From Polyangiaceae bacterium (GTDB taxonomy: Bacteria > Myxococcota > Polyangia > Polyangiales > Polyangiaceae): a DNA stretch of 28,486 nt. Within the stretch, counting starts at the first letter, position 1; the number at the start of each line of letters is the position of its first letter. Location of the stretch: positions 1 to 28,486 of the forward strand of contig JAICTU010000042.1 of assembly GCA_025936205.1 (NCBI GenBank), given 5' to 3'. The notes below the pieces were generated by a model. That model saw only the letters and a program-made list of their open reading frames with translations, ran no database searches and was not told the DNA's origin. Below, in pieces: positions 17,260 to 25,293 of the stretch. The position numbers and the translations under genes were made by a program.

Positions 17260-18409
17260 GCTGTCTGTCGGCTCCGGCGCGGAGCAAGCCGCCGAACCCG
17301 CGAGCGGAGAGAAACCGCGGCCTTCGGAAATGCGCCTGCGCCGTGAGCGTGGCAGCCTGCTGACGCGGCTCGCGTCCATGGGCATGCTGGGCGGAGTGTT
17401 GTGGAGCTTCTCGAATGTAGGCCTCGCCGCCTACCGGGCCGCCACCGATGCCTTCGTCTCACCCCTGATCCTCTCGCAAAACAGCGACGAGGTGGTGCAG
17501 AGCAAGCTCTCGCTGAGCCATTTGCTGGCCGAGCGCGACGCGATCCAGGTGCGCATTCGCGAGAACGAAATGTCTGTGCAGGCCTCCGAGCAGGCGATCC
17601 TGCGCCTGGAGCAGGTGCGCACGAGCGCGGCCAAGGCGCTCGATTGGTCGGTCGCGATCACGGCGCAGCAGACCGATCTCGGGGAGCGCGACCTGTCGAC
17701 GCTCGGAGCGCAGCAGCAGGTGCTCGAGGCCATGCTCTCCAAACAAGAGGCGCTGGTGGCGGAGCTGCGCGAGCAGCTGGCGAAGGGCATGGTGCACAAG
17801 GCCGACCTGTCGCGCGAAGAGCTGATGCTCAACCAGCTGCGCCTGGCCGCGCTCGCCAACGAGCGCGACCGGCTCGGCAACGAGCAGCAGCGCCGCGCCG
17901 CGGAGCTGGCGCAACGTTCTCTGGAGCGGCCGCTGGCCAAGGGCGTCGCTCCCACCCCGGAAGTACTCGCCCACCAGGGCCAGCTGGCAAAGCTGGAGCT
18001 GGAGGTGCTCGAGCTGCGCGCACAGGTGCAGGCCAAGCGCATGCAGTCGGACGCGGACCGCGCCCAGCTCGCCAAGCTGGACGCTCTGGTGGCCGACATG
18101 AAGCAGCGCCCGCTCTTCCGCGCCATCGACTCCAGCCAGAACGTTGCCTTCGTGCCCTACACCCAGATCGACGGCGTGCGCGCCGACGCGCTCGTGCTCG
18201 AGTGCAAGGTCTGGGGACTGTTCCGCTGCCAGCCCGCGGGGCGCGTGGCGGAGCTGGTGCCGGGCGAGGTCGTGTCCGTCGATCCCTGGGGCGTGCCCGC
18301 GCGCGGCCAGTACGCGATCCTGGAGCTCAGCGAGCCCCGCGCCGCCGAGTCCAAGTCGCTGCGCGTGCGCCTACCGGCAATCCCCAGCAAGCTCCCGGAC
18401 TCCATCTGA
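17249..18409 (+). CDS. HlyD-like membrane-fusion/adaptor protein
   Basis: A 386-residue inner-membrane-anchored periplasmic protein. A charged cytoplasmic tail (1-38) precedes one membrane segment (about 40-62). A beta-like stretch (DAFVSPLILSQNSDEVVQ) leads into a coiled coil of about 200 residues (85-290), and a C-terminal beta domain (about 300-386, including QNVAFVPYTQIDGVRADALV and VLECKVWGLFRCQPAGRV) completes the adaptor layout. The classic lipoyl halves are not obvious. GTG at 17249 is supported by GGAG eight bases upstream and by the overlap with the TolC-like gene. It probably bridges an unidentified inner-membrane machine to the TolC-like channel; no ATPase or RND pump is adjacent. 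Confidence 0.75.
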   Translation: MIPELSVGSGAEQAAEPASGEKPRPSEMRLRRERGSLLTRLASMGMLGGVLWSFSNVGLAAYRAATDAFVSPLILSQNSDEVVQSKLSLSHLLAERDAIQVRIRENEMSVQASEQAILRLEQVRTSAAKALDWSVAITAQQTDLGERDLSTLGAQQQVLEAMLSKQEALVAELREQLAKGMVHKADLSREELMLNQLRLAALANERDRLGNEQQRRAAELAQRSLERPLAKGVAPTPEVLAHQGQLAKLELEVLELRAQVQAKRMQSDADRAQLAKLDALVADMKQRPLFRAIDSSQNVAFVPYTQIDGVRADALVLECKVWGLFRCQPAGRVAELVPGEVVSVDPWGVPARGQYAILELSEPRAAESKSLRVRLPAIPSKLPDSI

Positions 18410-18461
18410 GCAACGGGTTGGCGCTGGAGCGCGCTTCGGTCGTGCAGCGGGCTTTCCTGGA

Positions 18462-18489
18462 GGGCTCGGTGCCGTACGGCGCCGAGCCC
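18462..18489. terminator. Candidate bidirectional terminator
   Basis: 12-bp inverted repeat (GGGCTCGGTGCC / GGCGCCGAGCCC, one T-G wobble) with a GTAC loop, between the convergent stops at 18409 and 18540. Confidence 0.55.
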
Positions 18490-18539
18490 ATCAGGAGTGC
18501 CCGACAGCGTCCACATTTCAGCCCCGGCTGTGACACGTC

Positions 18540-19067
18540 TCAGGGCGTCGGCTCGGCCCCGGCATCGCCGGCGGCCGTCGTGTCCTGACCGCGCACCCGG
18601 ATGACCTCCTCGCGCTCGTTCGTCGGGGGCGGGGCGGCGGGAGCCGGCGTCACCCGGGTCTCCGTATTCACCTTGGCCTGGACCTGTGGCGGCTGGGTCT
18701 CCTGCAGCGCCTGCGCCGCCTTGGCACTGTCCTGGTTGTGCTGGGCGGCCTCGCGCTGGGCCTGGTTGATGTCACCCTGGACGCGACGCTCCTGATTTTG
18801 CAGCGATTGCTGCAGGTCTTTGCGTTCCTTCAACACGTCATCGGTGACACCTTGACGGGCGAGCGCGAGCTTCTGCTCGAGCTGCGCCACCTCTGCCTTG
18901 GCCTTGGTGAGCTGCCCCTCGAGGTCCTTGACCACCTGCGGGCTGTGGCTTTGCGCTTCTCGCAGTTCCTTCTCTTGCTGTGCGACGTCGCTTTTGCCCC
19001 CGCTCTGGCAAGCCAGCCCCAGAGCCACGGCGGTCAAAATGGCCGCCTGTTTCAGGTCGCGATACAT
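18540..19067 (-). CDS. Coiled-coil lipoprotein
   Basis: A 175-residue probable lipoprotein. A signal peptide ends in the lipobox LGLAC with Cys20. Residues about 28-120 are a long Gln/Glu/Lys-rich coiled coil (for example DLEGQLTKAKAEVAQLEQKL and RRVQGDINQAQREAAQHNQD); the tail is Pro/Thr/Glu-rich. No domain is recognised. The ATG at 19067 follows GAGGTGA at suitable spacing. It is convergent with the adaptor gene and so is not in that operon, though its coiled coil could interact with such a machine; this is speculative. Confidence 0.75.
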   Translation of the reverse strand: MYRDLKQAAILTAVALGLACQSGGKSDVAQQEKELREAQSHSPQVVKDLEGQLTKAKAEVAQLEQKLALARQGVTDDVLKERKDLQQSLQNQERRVQGDINQAQREAAQHNQDSAKAAQALQETQPPQVQAKVNTETRVTPAPAAPPPTNEREEVIRVRGQDTTAAGDAGAEPTP

Positions 19068-19304
19068 GCTTCACCTCATGTTGTTCAAGCTGCTCTCGAG
19101 CTGGCGCGACCACGCGCTTCGTGTTCCAGCCAGCGCAACGAGAGTCCCTTCAAAAAGCAGACCATCAGCCCTCGCCGGGGGCCGGGGGCCGCCTGCTCCA
19201 CGAGGCTGTGAACCGACATCTGGCCTCGAGGCGCCTTCGACCCGCGTTCCGTCGCTGCCGGTTTCGCTCGATTTCTCGGGACCTGGGCAGTACACGCTGT
19301 GCGT

Positions 19305-20096
19305 ATGACGCAGCAGTCGCACGCAGCGTTCCAGCGCCGGCGCACCATCACGACGCTCGCCTTCGTGGGCGCTCTCGCCGTCGCAGCCGGGCTCGCGCTC
19401 TTCAGCGGCCCGGGAGGCAAGCAGGTCGAACCGGAGCCGTCCGCCCCCGCAGCGAAGGCACCGGCAAGGCCCGTTGCTCCAGCGCCGGCAAAGGCCGCCG
19501 CTGCGCCGGCCAACCGCGCGCCCGTGAAGCCGGCCAGGCCCGCGCCGCCCTTGATCGACGAAAAGGTGATCTGGAACGATCCGCCGGAGTGGAAGCGCCT
19601 GGCGTCTTCCGGCATGCGCTACGCGAGCTACGAGATCCCCGCCGCCCAGGGCGACAAGCTGGGTGGGGAGCTCAATGTCTTCATCCTGGGGGGCGACGTG
19701 GACGCCAACATTCAACGTTGGGTCGACGAGTTCTCCAACTTTGACCTGAAGACGGTCGTGCGCTCCAGCCGCAAGGTGAACGAGATGCAGCAGACGATCG
19801 TCGAAATCCCCAGCGGGCGTTTCAGCGGCGGCATGGGCGAGACCAAGGAGAGCGACAACTACGGCCTGCTCGGCGCGATCGTGGTCGCGCCCGCGGGCGC
19901 GGAGTTTTTATTAAAGCGGACGGCGCCGCGCAAGGCGGTGAAGGCGGCGCGCAAGCCGTTCTACAAGCTGCTCGACAGCGTGCGCGTGGAGAAACCGGCT
20001 GCGTCATCGGCCAGCGCGAAGCCCGCAGAGCCGGCTGTTGTGCCCGCAACTGCGCCCGGAGCCACTGGCCCGGTCAGCGCTGCTCCGCCTCGTTGA
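19305..20096 (+). CDS. Membrane-anchored hypothetical protein with Pro/Ala/Lys linker
   Basis: A 263-residue protein of unknown function. Residues 1-13 are basic, about 14-34 form a membrane anchor, and about 40-83 are a Pro/Ala/Lys-rich periplasm-spanning linker like those of TonB or similar proteins. The folded domain (about 84-225) begins IWNDPPEWKRLASSGMRYAS and has GGELNVFILGGDVDANIQRW and NEMQQTIVEIPSGRFSGGMG, with KESDNYGLLGAIVVAP; I recognise this type from uncharacterised envelope proteins but cannot name the family. A Pro/Ala tail closes the chain. Start may be ATG 19305 or GTG 19299; no good ribosome-binding site is seen. The helicase gene starts four bases after its stop. Confidence 0.7.
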   Translation: MTQQSHAAFQRRRTITTLAFVGALAVAAGLALFSGPGGKQVEPEPSAPAAKAPARPVAPAPAKAAAAPANRAPVKPARPAPPLIDEKVIWNDPPEWKRLASSGMRYASYEIPAAQGDKLGGELNVFILGGDVDANIQRWVDEFSNFDLKTVVRSSRKVNEMQQTIVEIPSGRFSGGMGETKESDNYGLLGAIVVAPAGAEFLLKRTAPRKAVKAARKPFYKLLDSVRVEKPAASSASAKPAEPAVVPATAPGATGPVSAAPPR

Positions 20097-20100
20097 GCCC

Positions 20101-21384
20101 ATGACCTTCGCGGCTCTCGGCCTGTCTGCTGCCCTCACGCGAGCGCTGGCTGAGCTCGAGTTGGTCGAGCCCACGCCGGTGCAAAGCGCGGCCATTCCGG
20201 CGATCCTGCGCGGCGGGGATGTGCTCGCGTCCGCCCGCACGGGCTCGGGCAAGACGGCGGCGTTCGTGCTGCCCTTGCTGGAGCGGCTCGCGGCACGCCC
20301 CACGGAGTCCCCGAAGCCGGTACGGGTGCTGGTGCTCGTGCCCACGCACGAGCTGGCGGCACAGATCGCAGAGGCCGTGGGTCGCTTCGGGCGGTATCTG
20401 ACGAACCCGCCGCGCACCGCCGTCCTGATCGGCGGCGTCTCGATCAATCCGCAGCTCATGGGCTTGCGCGGCGGGGCGGACGTCGTCATCGCCACTCCGG
20501 GGCGGCTGCTCGATCTCGTGTCGCGCAACGGCCTGCACCTCGATCGTCTGCAGGCGCTCGTGCTCGATGAAGCCGATCGGCTATTCTCGCTGGGCTTTGC
20601 CGATGAGCTCGCGCGCGTGCTCGAGCTCGTGCCCGCTCGCTGTCAGCATCTGCTCTTCTCCGCCACGCTGCCCGGGCCTGTGCTCCGGCTGGCGGAGCAC
20701 CTGTTGCAGCAGCCCACGCGCATCGACATCGACGCCGGCGCAACGCCCGGAGCCGCCAGCATCGTGCAGCGCGCGATCGAGGTGGATGCCGACAAGCGGA
20801 CCCGGCTGCTCGCACACCTGCTCCAAACCTGTGGCTGGTCCCACGTGCTCGTGTTCGTGGAGAGCCAGTACCGCGCCGAGCACGTGGCGCTGAAGTTGGG
20901 GCGACTGGGCATCGCCGCGGCCCCGCTGCACGGTGGGCTCAGCTCCGGTTCGCGCACACAGGCCCTCTCCGATTTCAAGACGCAGCAGCTGCGGGTGCTC
21001 GTCGCCACCGATGTTGCAGCGAGAGGCCTGGACATCCTGCAGCTGCCAGCCGTGGTGAACTACGACTTGCCGCGATCGCCGGTCGACTACTTGCACCGCA
21101 TCGGCCGCACCGGGCGAGCCGGTGAAACAGGGGTCGCCATCAGCTTCGTGAGCGCCGCGACGGAGGCGCACTTCCGCCTGATCGAGAAGCGGAACAAGCT
21201 CGCCATCGTACGCGAGCAGATCGCCGGGTTCGTGCCGGTCGAGCTGGACGTGCCCCCGGGCGATCCTCACGGCGGCGTGAAGGGCAGGCGCAAGAGCAAG
21301 AAAGACAAGCTGCGCGAAGCCGCCGCCAAGGCCGGCACCGTGCCGCCACGCGGCGGTCCCGATCAGGGGACAGGCACCGGCTGA
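20101..21384 (+). CDS. DEAD-box RNA helicase (RhlE-like)
   Basis: A 427-residue ATP-dependent RNA helicase probably acting in RNA folding, ribosome assembly or decay. Motifs in order: Q-motif (FAALGL through TPVQSAAIPAIL), Walker A ARTGSGKTAA, motif Ia VPTHELAAQ (His where Arg is usual), TPGRLLD, DEAD in VLDEADRLF, motif III FSATLP, then ATDVAARGLD and HRIGRTGRAGE in the second RecA domain. A short basic tail (GVKGRRKSKKDKLREA) follows, typical of RhlE-type proteins. The ATG at 20101 matches the family start; an open frame back to 20038 overlaps the preceding gene. It ends four bases from the convergent ArsC-like gene. Confidence 0.96.
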   Translation: MTFAALGLSAALTRALAELELVEPTPVQSAAIPAILRGGDVLASARTGSGKTAAFVLPLLERLAARPTESPKPVRVLVLVPTHELAAQIAEAVGRFGRYLTNPPRTAVLIGGVSINPQLMGLRGGADVVIATPGRLLDLVSRNGLHLDRLQALVLDEADRLFSLGFADELARVLELVPARCQHLLFSATLPGPVLRLAEHLLQQPTRIDIDAGATPGAASIVQRAIEVDADKRTRLLAHLLQTCGWSHVLVFVESQYRAEHVALKLGRLGIAAAPLHGGLSSGSRTQALSDFKTQQLRVLVATDVAARGLDILQLPAVVNYDLPRSPVDYLHRIGRTGRAGETGVAISFVSAATEAHFRLIEKRNKLAIVREQIAGFVPVELDVPPGDPHGGVKGRRKSKKDKLREAAAKAGTVPPRGGPDQGTGTG

Positions 21385-21388
21385 GCCG

Positions 21389-21769
21389 CTATTTCGCCGC
21401 CGGGCGCGTCAGCCATTGGCCCCAGACGTCCGGCTGATGACCGATCGTGCAACCGGCGTCCGAACGCACGATGGGCGTGCGCAGCAGCAGCGGATCTTCG
21501 AGCAGCAGCTGCTCGATTCTCGGCCCCGTCGGCGCAGAGTGTTTGAGCCCCTTGTTCACGTAGCGCTTGCCGTCCCGGTCGATCAGCGCCTCCATCCCGC
21601 CCACACGCGCGGCGACGGCCCTCAGCTCAGCCGGTGACAGCCCCTTTTCGCTCAGGTCGACGGCCTGAAAGCGCACGCCGCGCTCCTTGAAATAGCGCTC
21701 GGCCTTGCGCGTGTCCTGGCACTTGCGGGTGCCGAAGACCTGGACGAACTCGAGGGTTGTGTTGGCCAT
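21389..21769 (-). CDS. ArsC/Spx-family thioredoxin-fold protein
   Basis: A 126-residue protein of the arsenate reductase/Spx/YffB-related family. The N-terminal strand and active-site region, VFGTRKCQDTRKAERYFKER, places Cys17 as the single catalytic cysteine followed by Thr and Arg. The middle has VDLSEKGLSPAELRAVAARV and ALIDRDGKRYVNKGL; the C-terminal LLLRTPIVRSD is the family's cis-proline/Arg segment. No second Cys is visible at the usual positions, so activity may depend on glutathione. It could be an arsenate reductase-like or general redox protein; substrate is unproven. It lies 4 bases after the methyltransferase-like gene on the same strand. Confidence 0.88.
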   Translation of the reverse strand: MANTTLEFVQVFGTRKCQDTRKAERYFKERGVRFQAVDLSEKGLSPAELRAVAARVGGMEALIDRDGKRYVNKGLKHSAPTGPRIEQLLLEDPLLLRTPIVRSDAGCTIGHQPDVWGQWLTRPAAK

Positions 21770-21773
21770 GGTA

Positions 21774-22496
21774 CTACGGCCGCGTTCCCCGCACGATGTA
21801 CTGCTTGGGCAAGGTCTCGCCCTGCACGATCTCCGCTTTCAAGCCGCCGCCCTCGAGCTCTGTCACGGCTTGTTCGGGCGACACGCGGTAGCGCGCGGGC
21901 GGCCCGATGTCGGAGTCCGCGGTGAAGTCCACGATCCAGACCTCGCCGCCCGGCGCCAGCGCCGCCGCGAGCTTGCGCGCGTACTGCGCGCGGTCGTCGA
22001 TGTGGTGCCAGGTGTCGACGATCAAGACCCGCGCCACGCTCCCCGCTGCGAGCCCGGGATCATCCGCGGCCACCTGGCGCGGCTCGACGTTGGCCAGCTG
22101 CTGCTGCTCGGCGCGCTGGGTCACGAATCGGACCATCTCGGCCTCGACGTCGAGCGCCAGCACCTTGCCCCCGGGGCCCACTGCCCGCGAGAGCCAGCCC
22201 ACGAAGTAGCCGGTGCCCGTGCCGAGATCGGCCACCACGCTGCCCGGGGCGATCTTCATGTGCTCGATCACCTCGGCGGGGCGCTGCCAGGCGTCGCGCG
22301 CGGGGTCGTCGAATGACTTGGAAAAGCCCTTCGCGTCCGAGAAGTTCTTGTGCATGCCGTGGCTGTGCTCTGGCTCGCTGCTGGCGCCCGGTTCGGGGGC
22401 GCGCGCCGGAGCCGCCGGCGAGCACGAGAAAGCGAGAAAAGCGGCAAGAAAGCCGGTGAACGAGAGCCGAACAGCGGGACTGTAGTGGTTGCGCAT
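21774..22496 (-). CDS. Exported SAM-dependent methyltransferase-like protein
   Basis: A 240-residue class I methyltransferase fold fused to an export signal. Residues 1-24 form a signal peptide ending at Cys25 (near-lipobox AFSC), followed by an Ala/Pro/Glu/His linker. The fold follows: motif [21 protein letters not shown] (Asp90, GTGTG), acidic strand end [10 protein letters not shown], a late motif [11 protein letters not shown] and [11 protein letters not shown]. Such signal-peptide-bearing members occur in several phyla; S-adenosylmethionine is thought to be cytosolic, so export raises a question of function. It is divergent from thyA with only 28 bases between starts. Confidence 0.85.
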   Translation of the reverse strand: MRNHYSPAVRLSFTGFLAAFLAFSCSPAAPARAPEPGASSEPEHSHGMHKNFSDAKGFSKSFDDPARDAWQRPAEVIEHMKIAPGSVVADLGTGTGYFVGWLSRAVGPGGKVLALDVEAEMVRFVTQRAEQQQLANVEPRQVAADDPGLAAGSVARVLIVDTWHHIDDRAQYARKLAAALAPGGEVWIVDFTADSDIGPPARYRVSPEQAVTELEGGGLKAEIVQGETLPKQYIVRGTRP

Positions 22497-22524
22497 GGCG
22501 GGGCCTCGAAGCTACTCTGGACCG

Positions 22525-23319
22525 GTGCGAGCCTACCTCGATCTGCTGCAGAAAGTCCTGGACCACGGCGCGCGCAAGAGCGACCGGACGGGCACCGGCA
22601 CGCTCAGCCTGTTCGGTCACCAGATGCGCTTCGACCTCGCGCAGGGCTTCCCCTGCCTGACGACCAAGAAGCTGCACCTGCGCTCGATCATCGTGGAGTT
22701 GCTCTGGTTCCTGCGCGGCGACAGCAACGTGCGCTACCTGCACGAGCACGACGTCAGCATCTGGGACGAGTGGGCGCGGGAGAACGGCGATCTGGGTCCG
22801 GTGTACGGCTACCAGTGGCGCTCCTGGCCCACCCCGGACGGGGGTCACATCGACCAGATCGCGCGCGTGGTCGAACAGATCAAAGAGAACCCCGACTCGC
22901 GCCGGTTGATCGTCAGCGCCTGGAACGTGGCTCAGATCGAGGAGATGGCGCTCCCGCCCTGCCACTGCCTGTTCCAGTTCTACGTGGCGGACGGCAAGCT
23001 CTCCTGCCAGCTCTACCAGCGCAGCGCGGATCTGTTCCTCGGCGTGCCCTTCAACATCGCCTCCTACGCGCTGCTCACGCTGATGGTGGCGCAGGTGTGC
23101 GGCCTGGCACCGGGCGAGTTCGTGCACAGCTTCGGCGATGTGCACCTGTATCTGAACCACGAGAGCCAGGCGCGCCTGCAGCTCACGCGCGAGCCGCGGC
23201 CACTGCCCCAGATGCGGCTCGCTCCCGAGGTGCGCGACCTGTTCGCCTTCACGCCGAAGGACTTCGAGCTGGTCGGCTACGATCCGCATCCCGGCATCAA
23301 GGCGCCGATCGCGGTCTGA
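22525..23319 (+). CDS. thyA: Thymidylate synthase
   Basis: Catalyses methylation of dUMP to dTMP using methylene-tetrahydrofolate, yielding dihydrofolate. With the GTG at 22525 the protein is 264 residues, exactly the E. coli length, and the nucleophile is Cys146 in [11 protein letters not shown], also the E. coli position. Other signatures: the N-terminal [12 protein letters not shown], phosphate-binding [64 protein letters not shown] and the folate-side C-terminus GIKAPIAV. An earlier in-frame start (22489) is less likely. Directly followed by folA (stop TGA then ATG), forming the thyA-folA pair. Confidence 0.98.
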   Translation: MRAYLDLLQKVLDHGARKSDRTGTGTLSLFGHQMRFDLAQGFPCLTTKKLHLRSIIVELLWFLRGDSNVRYLHEHDVSIWDEWARENGDLGPVYGYQWRSWPTPDGGHIDQIARVVEQIKENPDSRRLIVSAWNVAQIEEMALPPCHCLFQFYVADGKLSCQLYQRSADLFLGVPFNIASYALLTLMVAQVCGLAPGEFVHSFGDVHLYLNHESQARLQLTREPRPLPQMRLAPEVRDLFAFTPKDFELVGYDPHPGIKAPIAV

Positions 23320-23811
23320 ATGAAGATCAGCCTGATCTTCGCGGTCGCCCGAAACGGCGTGATCGGCCGCGGCAACACCCTGCCCTGGCGGCTGCGCGAC
23401 GACTTGCGCTTCTTCGTGCAGAAGACGCAGGGCCACCACGTGATCATGGGGCGCAAGCAATACGAGTCGGTCGGTCACTCCCTGCCGCGCCGCCCGAACC
23501 TCGTGATCAGCCGCAATCCGGATTTTCTCGCGGACTGCCCGGTCGTGCCGAGCCTCGAGCGCGCGCTCGAGCTGGCCCGCGCAGCGGGGGAGAGCGAGGC
23601 CTTCGTGATCGGCGGCGGCGAGATCTACGCGCTCGCGCTGCCGCTCGCCGACACGCTGTACCGCACGCGCGTGCTCGCCGACGTACCGGGCGATGTGTTC
23701 TTCCCCCGCTTCGACGAGAGCGAGTGGCAGGTGCGGCAGCTCGGCGAGCAGGCCGCCGACGAACGCAACGAGCACCCCTTCGTGATCGAAGAGCTCACCC
23801 GCCCGCGCTGA
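23320..23811 (+). CDS. folA: Dihydrofolate reductase
   Basis: Regenerates tetrahydrofolate from the dihydrofolate made by ThyA, using NADPH. The 163-residue chain shows ISLIFAVARNGVIGRGNTLP, WRLRDDLRFF with catalytic acid Asp28 (E. coli Asp27), cofactor loop VIMGRKQYESVG and the substrate-side FVIGGGEIYALALPLAD. Thr is replaced by Gln in the MGRKQYES motif (usual MGRxTWES). The ATG abuts the thyA stop codon with no gap, so translation is coupled. Length is typical. Confidence 0.97.
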   Translation: MKISLIFAVARNGVIGRGNTLPWRLRDDLRFFVQKTQGHHVIMGRKQYESVGHSLPRRPNLVISRNPDFLADCPVVPSLERALELARAAGESEAFVIGGGEIYALALPLADTLYRTRVLADVPGDVFFPRFDESEWQVRQLGEQAADERNEHPFVIEELTRPR

Positions 23812-23850
23812 GCCTGCGGCTACTCTCCGCGGCCGGCGCGCCCTGTAACG

Positions 23851-25155
23851 TTACGGGCCGCCGACCAGGTGCTGCAGCCGCTCCAGCGTCTCTTCGAAGC
23901 TGCTCACCTCGCTGCTCTCCTGGCACAGGAAGCGCTGGATCTCCGGCATCGCGGCGATGGCACGATCGGTGAGAGGATCTTTGCCGCGCACATATGCGCC
24001 CAGGGCGATCAAGTCGCGCTTGCTCTCGTGCGCCGCCAGGAGCTCGCGCAGCTGCCGCGCCGCGCGCCGCTGCGGCTCGGCGCTGACGTCGCCCATCACG
24101 CGCGAGAGCGAACGCAGCACGTCGATCGCCGGGTAGTGGCCGCGCGCAGCCAGCTCGCGCTCCAGGATGATGTGGCCGTCGAGCAGACCGCGCACCTCGT
24201 CGGCGATCGGCTCGGACAGGTCGTCGCCCTCGACCAGCACGGTGTAGATGGCAGTGATCGCGCCCTTCGCCGCTTGCCCGCCGCGCTCCAGCAGGCGCGG
24301 CAGCATCGAGAACACGCTGGGCGGATAGCCGCGCCGCACCGGCGGCTCACCGGCGGCCAGGCCCACGTCGCGCTGCGCGCGCGCGACGCGCGTGATCGAG
24401 TCCACCAGCAAGAGCACGCTCTGGCCCTGGTCGCGGAACGATTCGGCGATCGCGGTCGCGACCTGAGCCGCACGCAGCCGCTCCAGCGCGGGCGCGTCGC
24501 TGGTCGAGACCACCACCACCGCCCGCTGGCGCCCGCTCGGGCCCAGCTGGTCGCGCAGGAAATCACCGACCTCGCGCCCGCGCTCTCCCACCAGGGCCAC
24601 GACCACCACGTCCACGGCCGCGCCGCGCGCGAGCGCTCCGAGGAGCCGGCTCTTGCCCACGCCGGAGCCGGCAAAGAGGCCCACGCGCTGCCCCTGACCC
24701 AGCGTGGCGAGGGCATCGATGGCGCGGGTACCGGTCGGCATCACGCGCGTCACGGGCTGGCGGTCGAGCGCGGGCGGCGGCGCGCGGTCCACGGGAACCG
24801 TGGTGCTGGCGTCCAGCGGCCCGAGCCCGTCGAGCGGTCGTCCCAGCCCGTCCAGGACACGCCCGAGCAAGCCCGGCCCCACCCGCACGTGCAACGTCTG
24901 TCCCGTGGCTTCCACCACGTCGTCCGGACCCACACCGACGACATCGCCGAGGGCGAGGGCCACGATTTCACCGGCGCTAAAACCGACAATCTCGGCGTCC
25001 AGCGGCTCACCACGGCGACGGATCCGCACCACCTCGCCGATTCGAGCCCCCGGCAGCGTCGCGCGCACGGCAAGCCCGGTCACGGCGCGCACGCGCCCCG
25101 CGGGCACCACCGACGGGGTCCGCGCCAGCTCGGCTCGGAGCTGGTTGAGGTCCAT
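23851..25155 (-). CDS. FliI/YscN-family secretion ATPase (orphan)
   Basis: A 434-residue F1-beta-like ATPase of the flagellar/type III secretion class. The N-terminal barrel region includes LGRVLDGLGRPLDGLGPLD; Walker A is FAGSGVGKSRLL (residues 163-169), Walker B lies in LLLVDSITRVARAQRDVGLA, followed by the family segment GEPPVRRGYPPSVFSMLPRL and a C-terminal helical region (RGHYPAIDVLRSLSRVMG). It should be a hexameric ATPase. No FliH, FliJ, SctQ or export-gate gene adjoins it; its neighbours are folA (convergent) and an unrelated exported protein (divergent). The ATG at 25155 gives a usual N-terminus (MDLNQLRAEL); a start at 25197 is also open. Confidence 0.94.
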   Translation of the reverse strand: MDLNQLRAELARTPSVVPAGRVRAVTGLAVRATLPGARIGEVVRIRRRGEPLDAEIVGFSAGEIVALALGDVVGVGPDDVVEATGQTLHVRVGPGLLGRVLDGLGRPLDGLGPLDASTTVPVDRAPPPALDRQPVTRVMPTGTRAIDALATLGQGQRVGLFAGSGVGKSRLLGALARGAAVDVVVVALVGERGREVGDFLRDQLGPSGRQRAVVVVSTSDAPALERLRAAQVATAIAESFRDQGQSVLLLVDSITRVARAQRDVGLAAGEPPVRRGYPPSVFSMLPRLLERGGQAAKGAITAIYTVLVEGDDLSEPIADEVRGLLDGHIILERELAARGHYPAIDVLRSLSRVMGDVSAEPQRRAARQLRELLAAHESKRDLIALGAYVRGKDPLTDRAIAAMPEIQRFLCQESSEVSSFEETLERLQHLVGGP

Positions 25156-25293
25156 ACGACGAGCATAGCCTTTCGTGGTGCCGTGCCAGCGAGCCAAAAT
25201 TCGCCCGGAGCCGCGCGATGTGGTTTTCTGGCTCTACACGCTGGCCGTCCCATATCGAGCCGCGGGGGACCGCGTCGCGAAGAAAGCAGAACC

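Noticed and set aside
18462..18489. Considered as a site-specific recombination or attachment site because of its symmetry.
   Set aside because: No integrase, tRNA or direct repeat lies nearby; its position between convergent stops fits a terminator.
23845..23854. 10-bp palindrome GTAACGTTAC between folA and the ATPase gene.
   Set aside because: Too short and without a loop to call a terminator, and no known binding site matches; it overlaps the ATPase stop codon, so it may be chance.
22060..23972. Very long open frames on both strands (over 500 codons) across the methyltransferase, thyA and folA.
   Set aside because: thyA and folA are unmistakable in another frame; the long alternatives are Arg/Ala/His-rich shadows of GC-rich codons.
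23869..25293. Long open plus-strand frame opposite the FliI/YscN gene, continuous with the exported protein at 25294.
   Set aside because: It is antisense to a gene with full catalytic motifs and reads as low-quality His/Arg/Gln-rich sequence; high GC produces such open shadow frames. Only the part from 25294 has a signal peptide and plausible fold.
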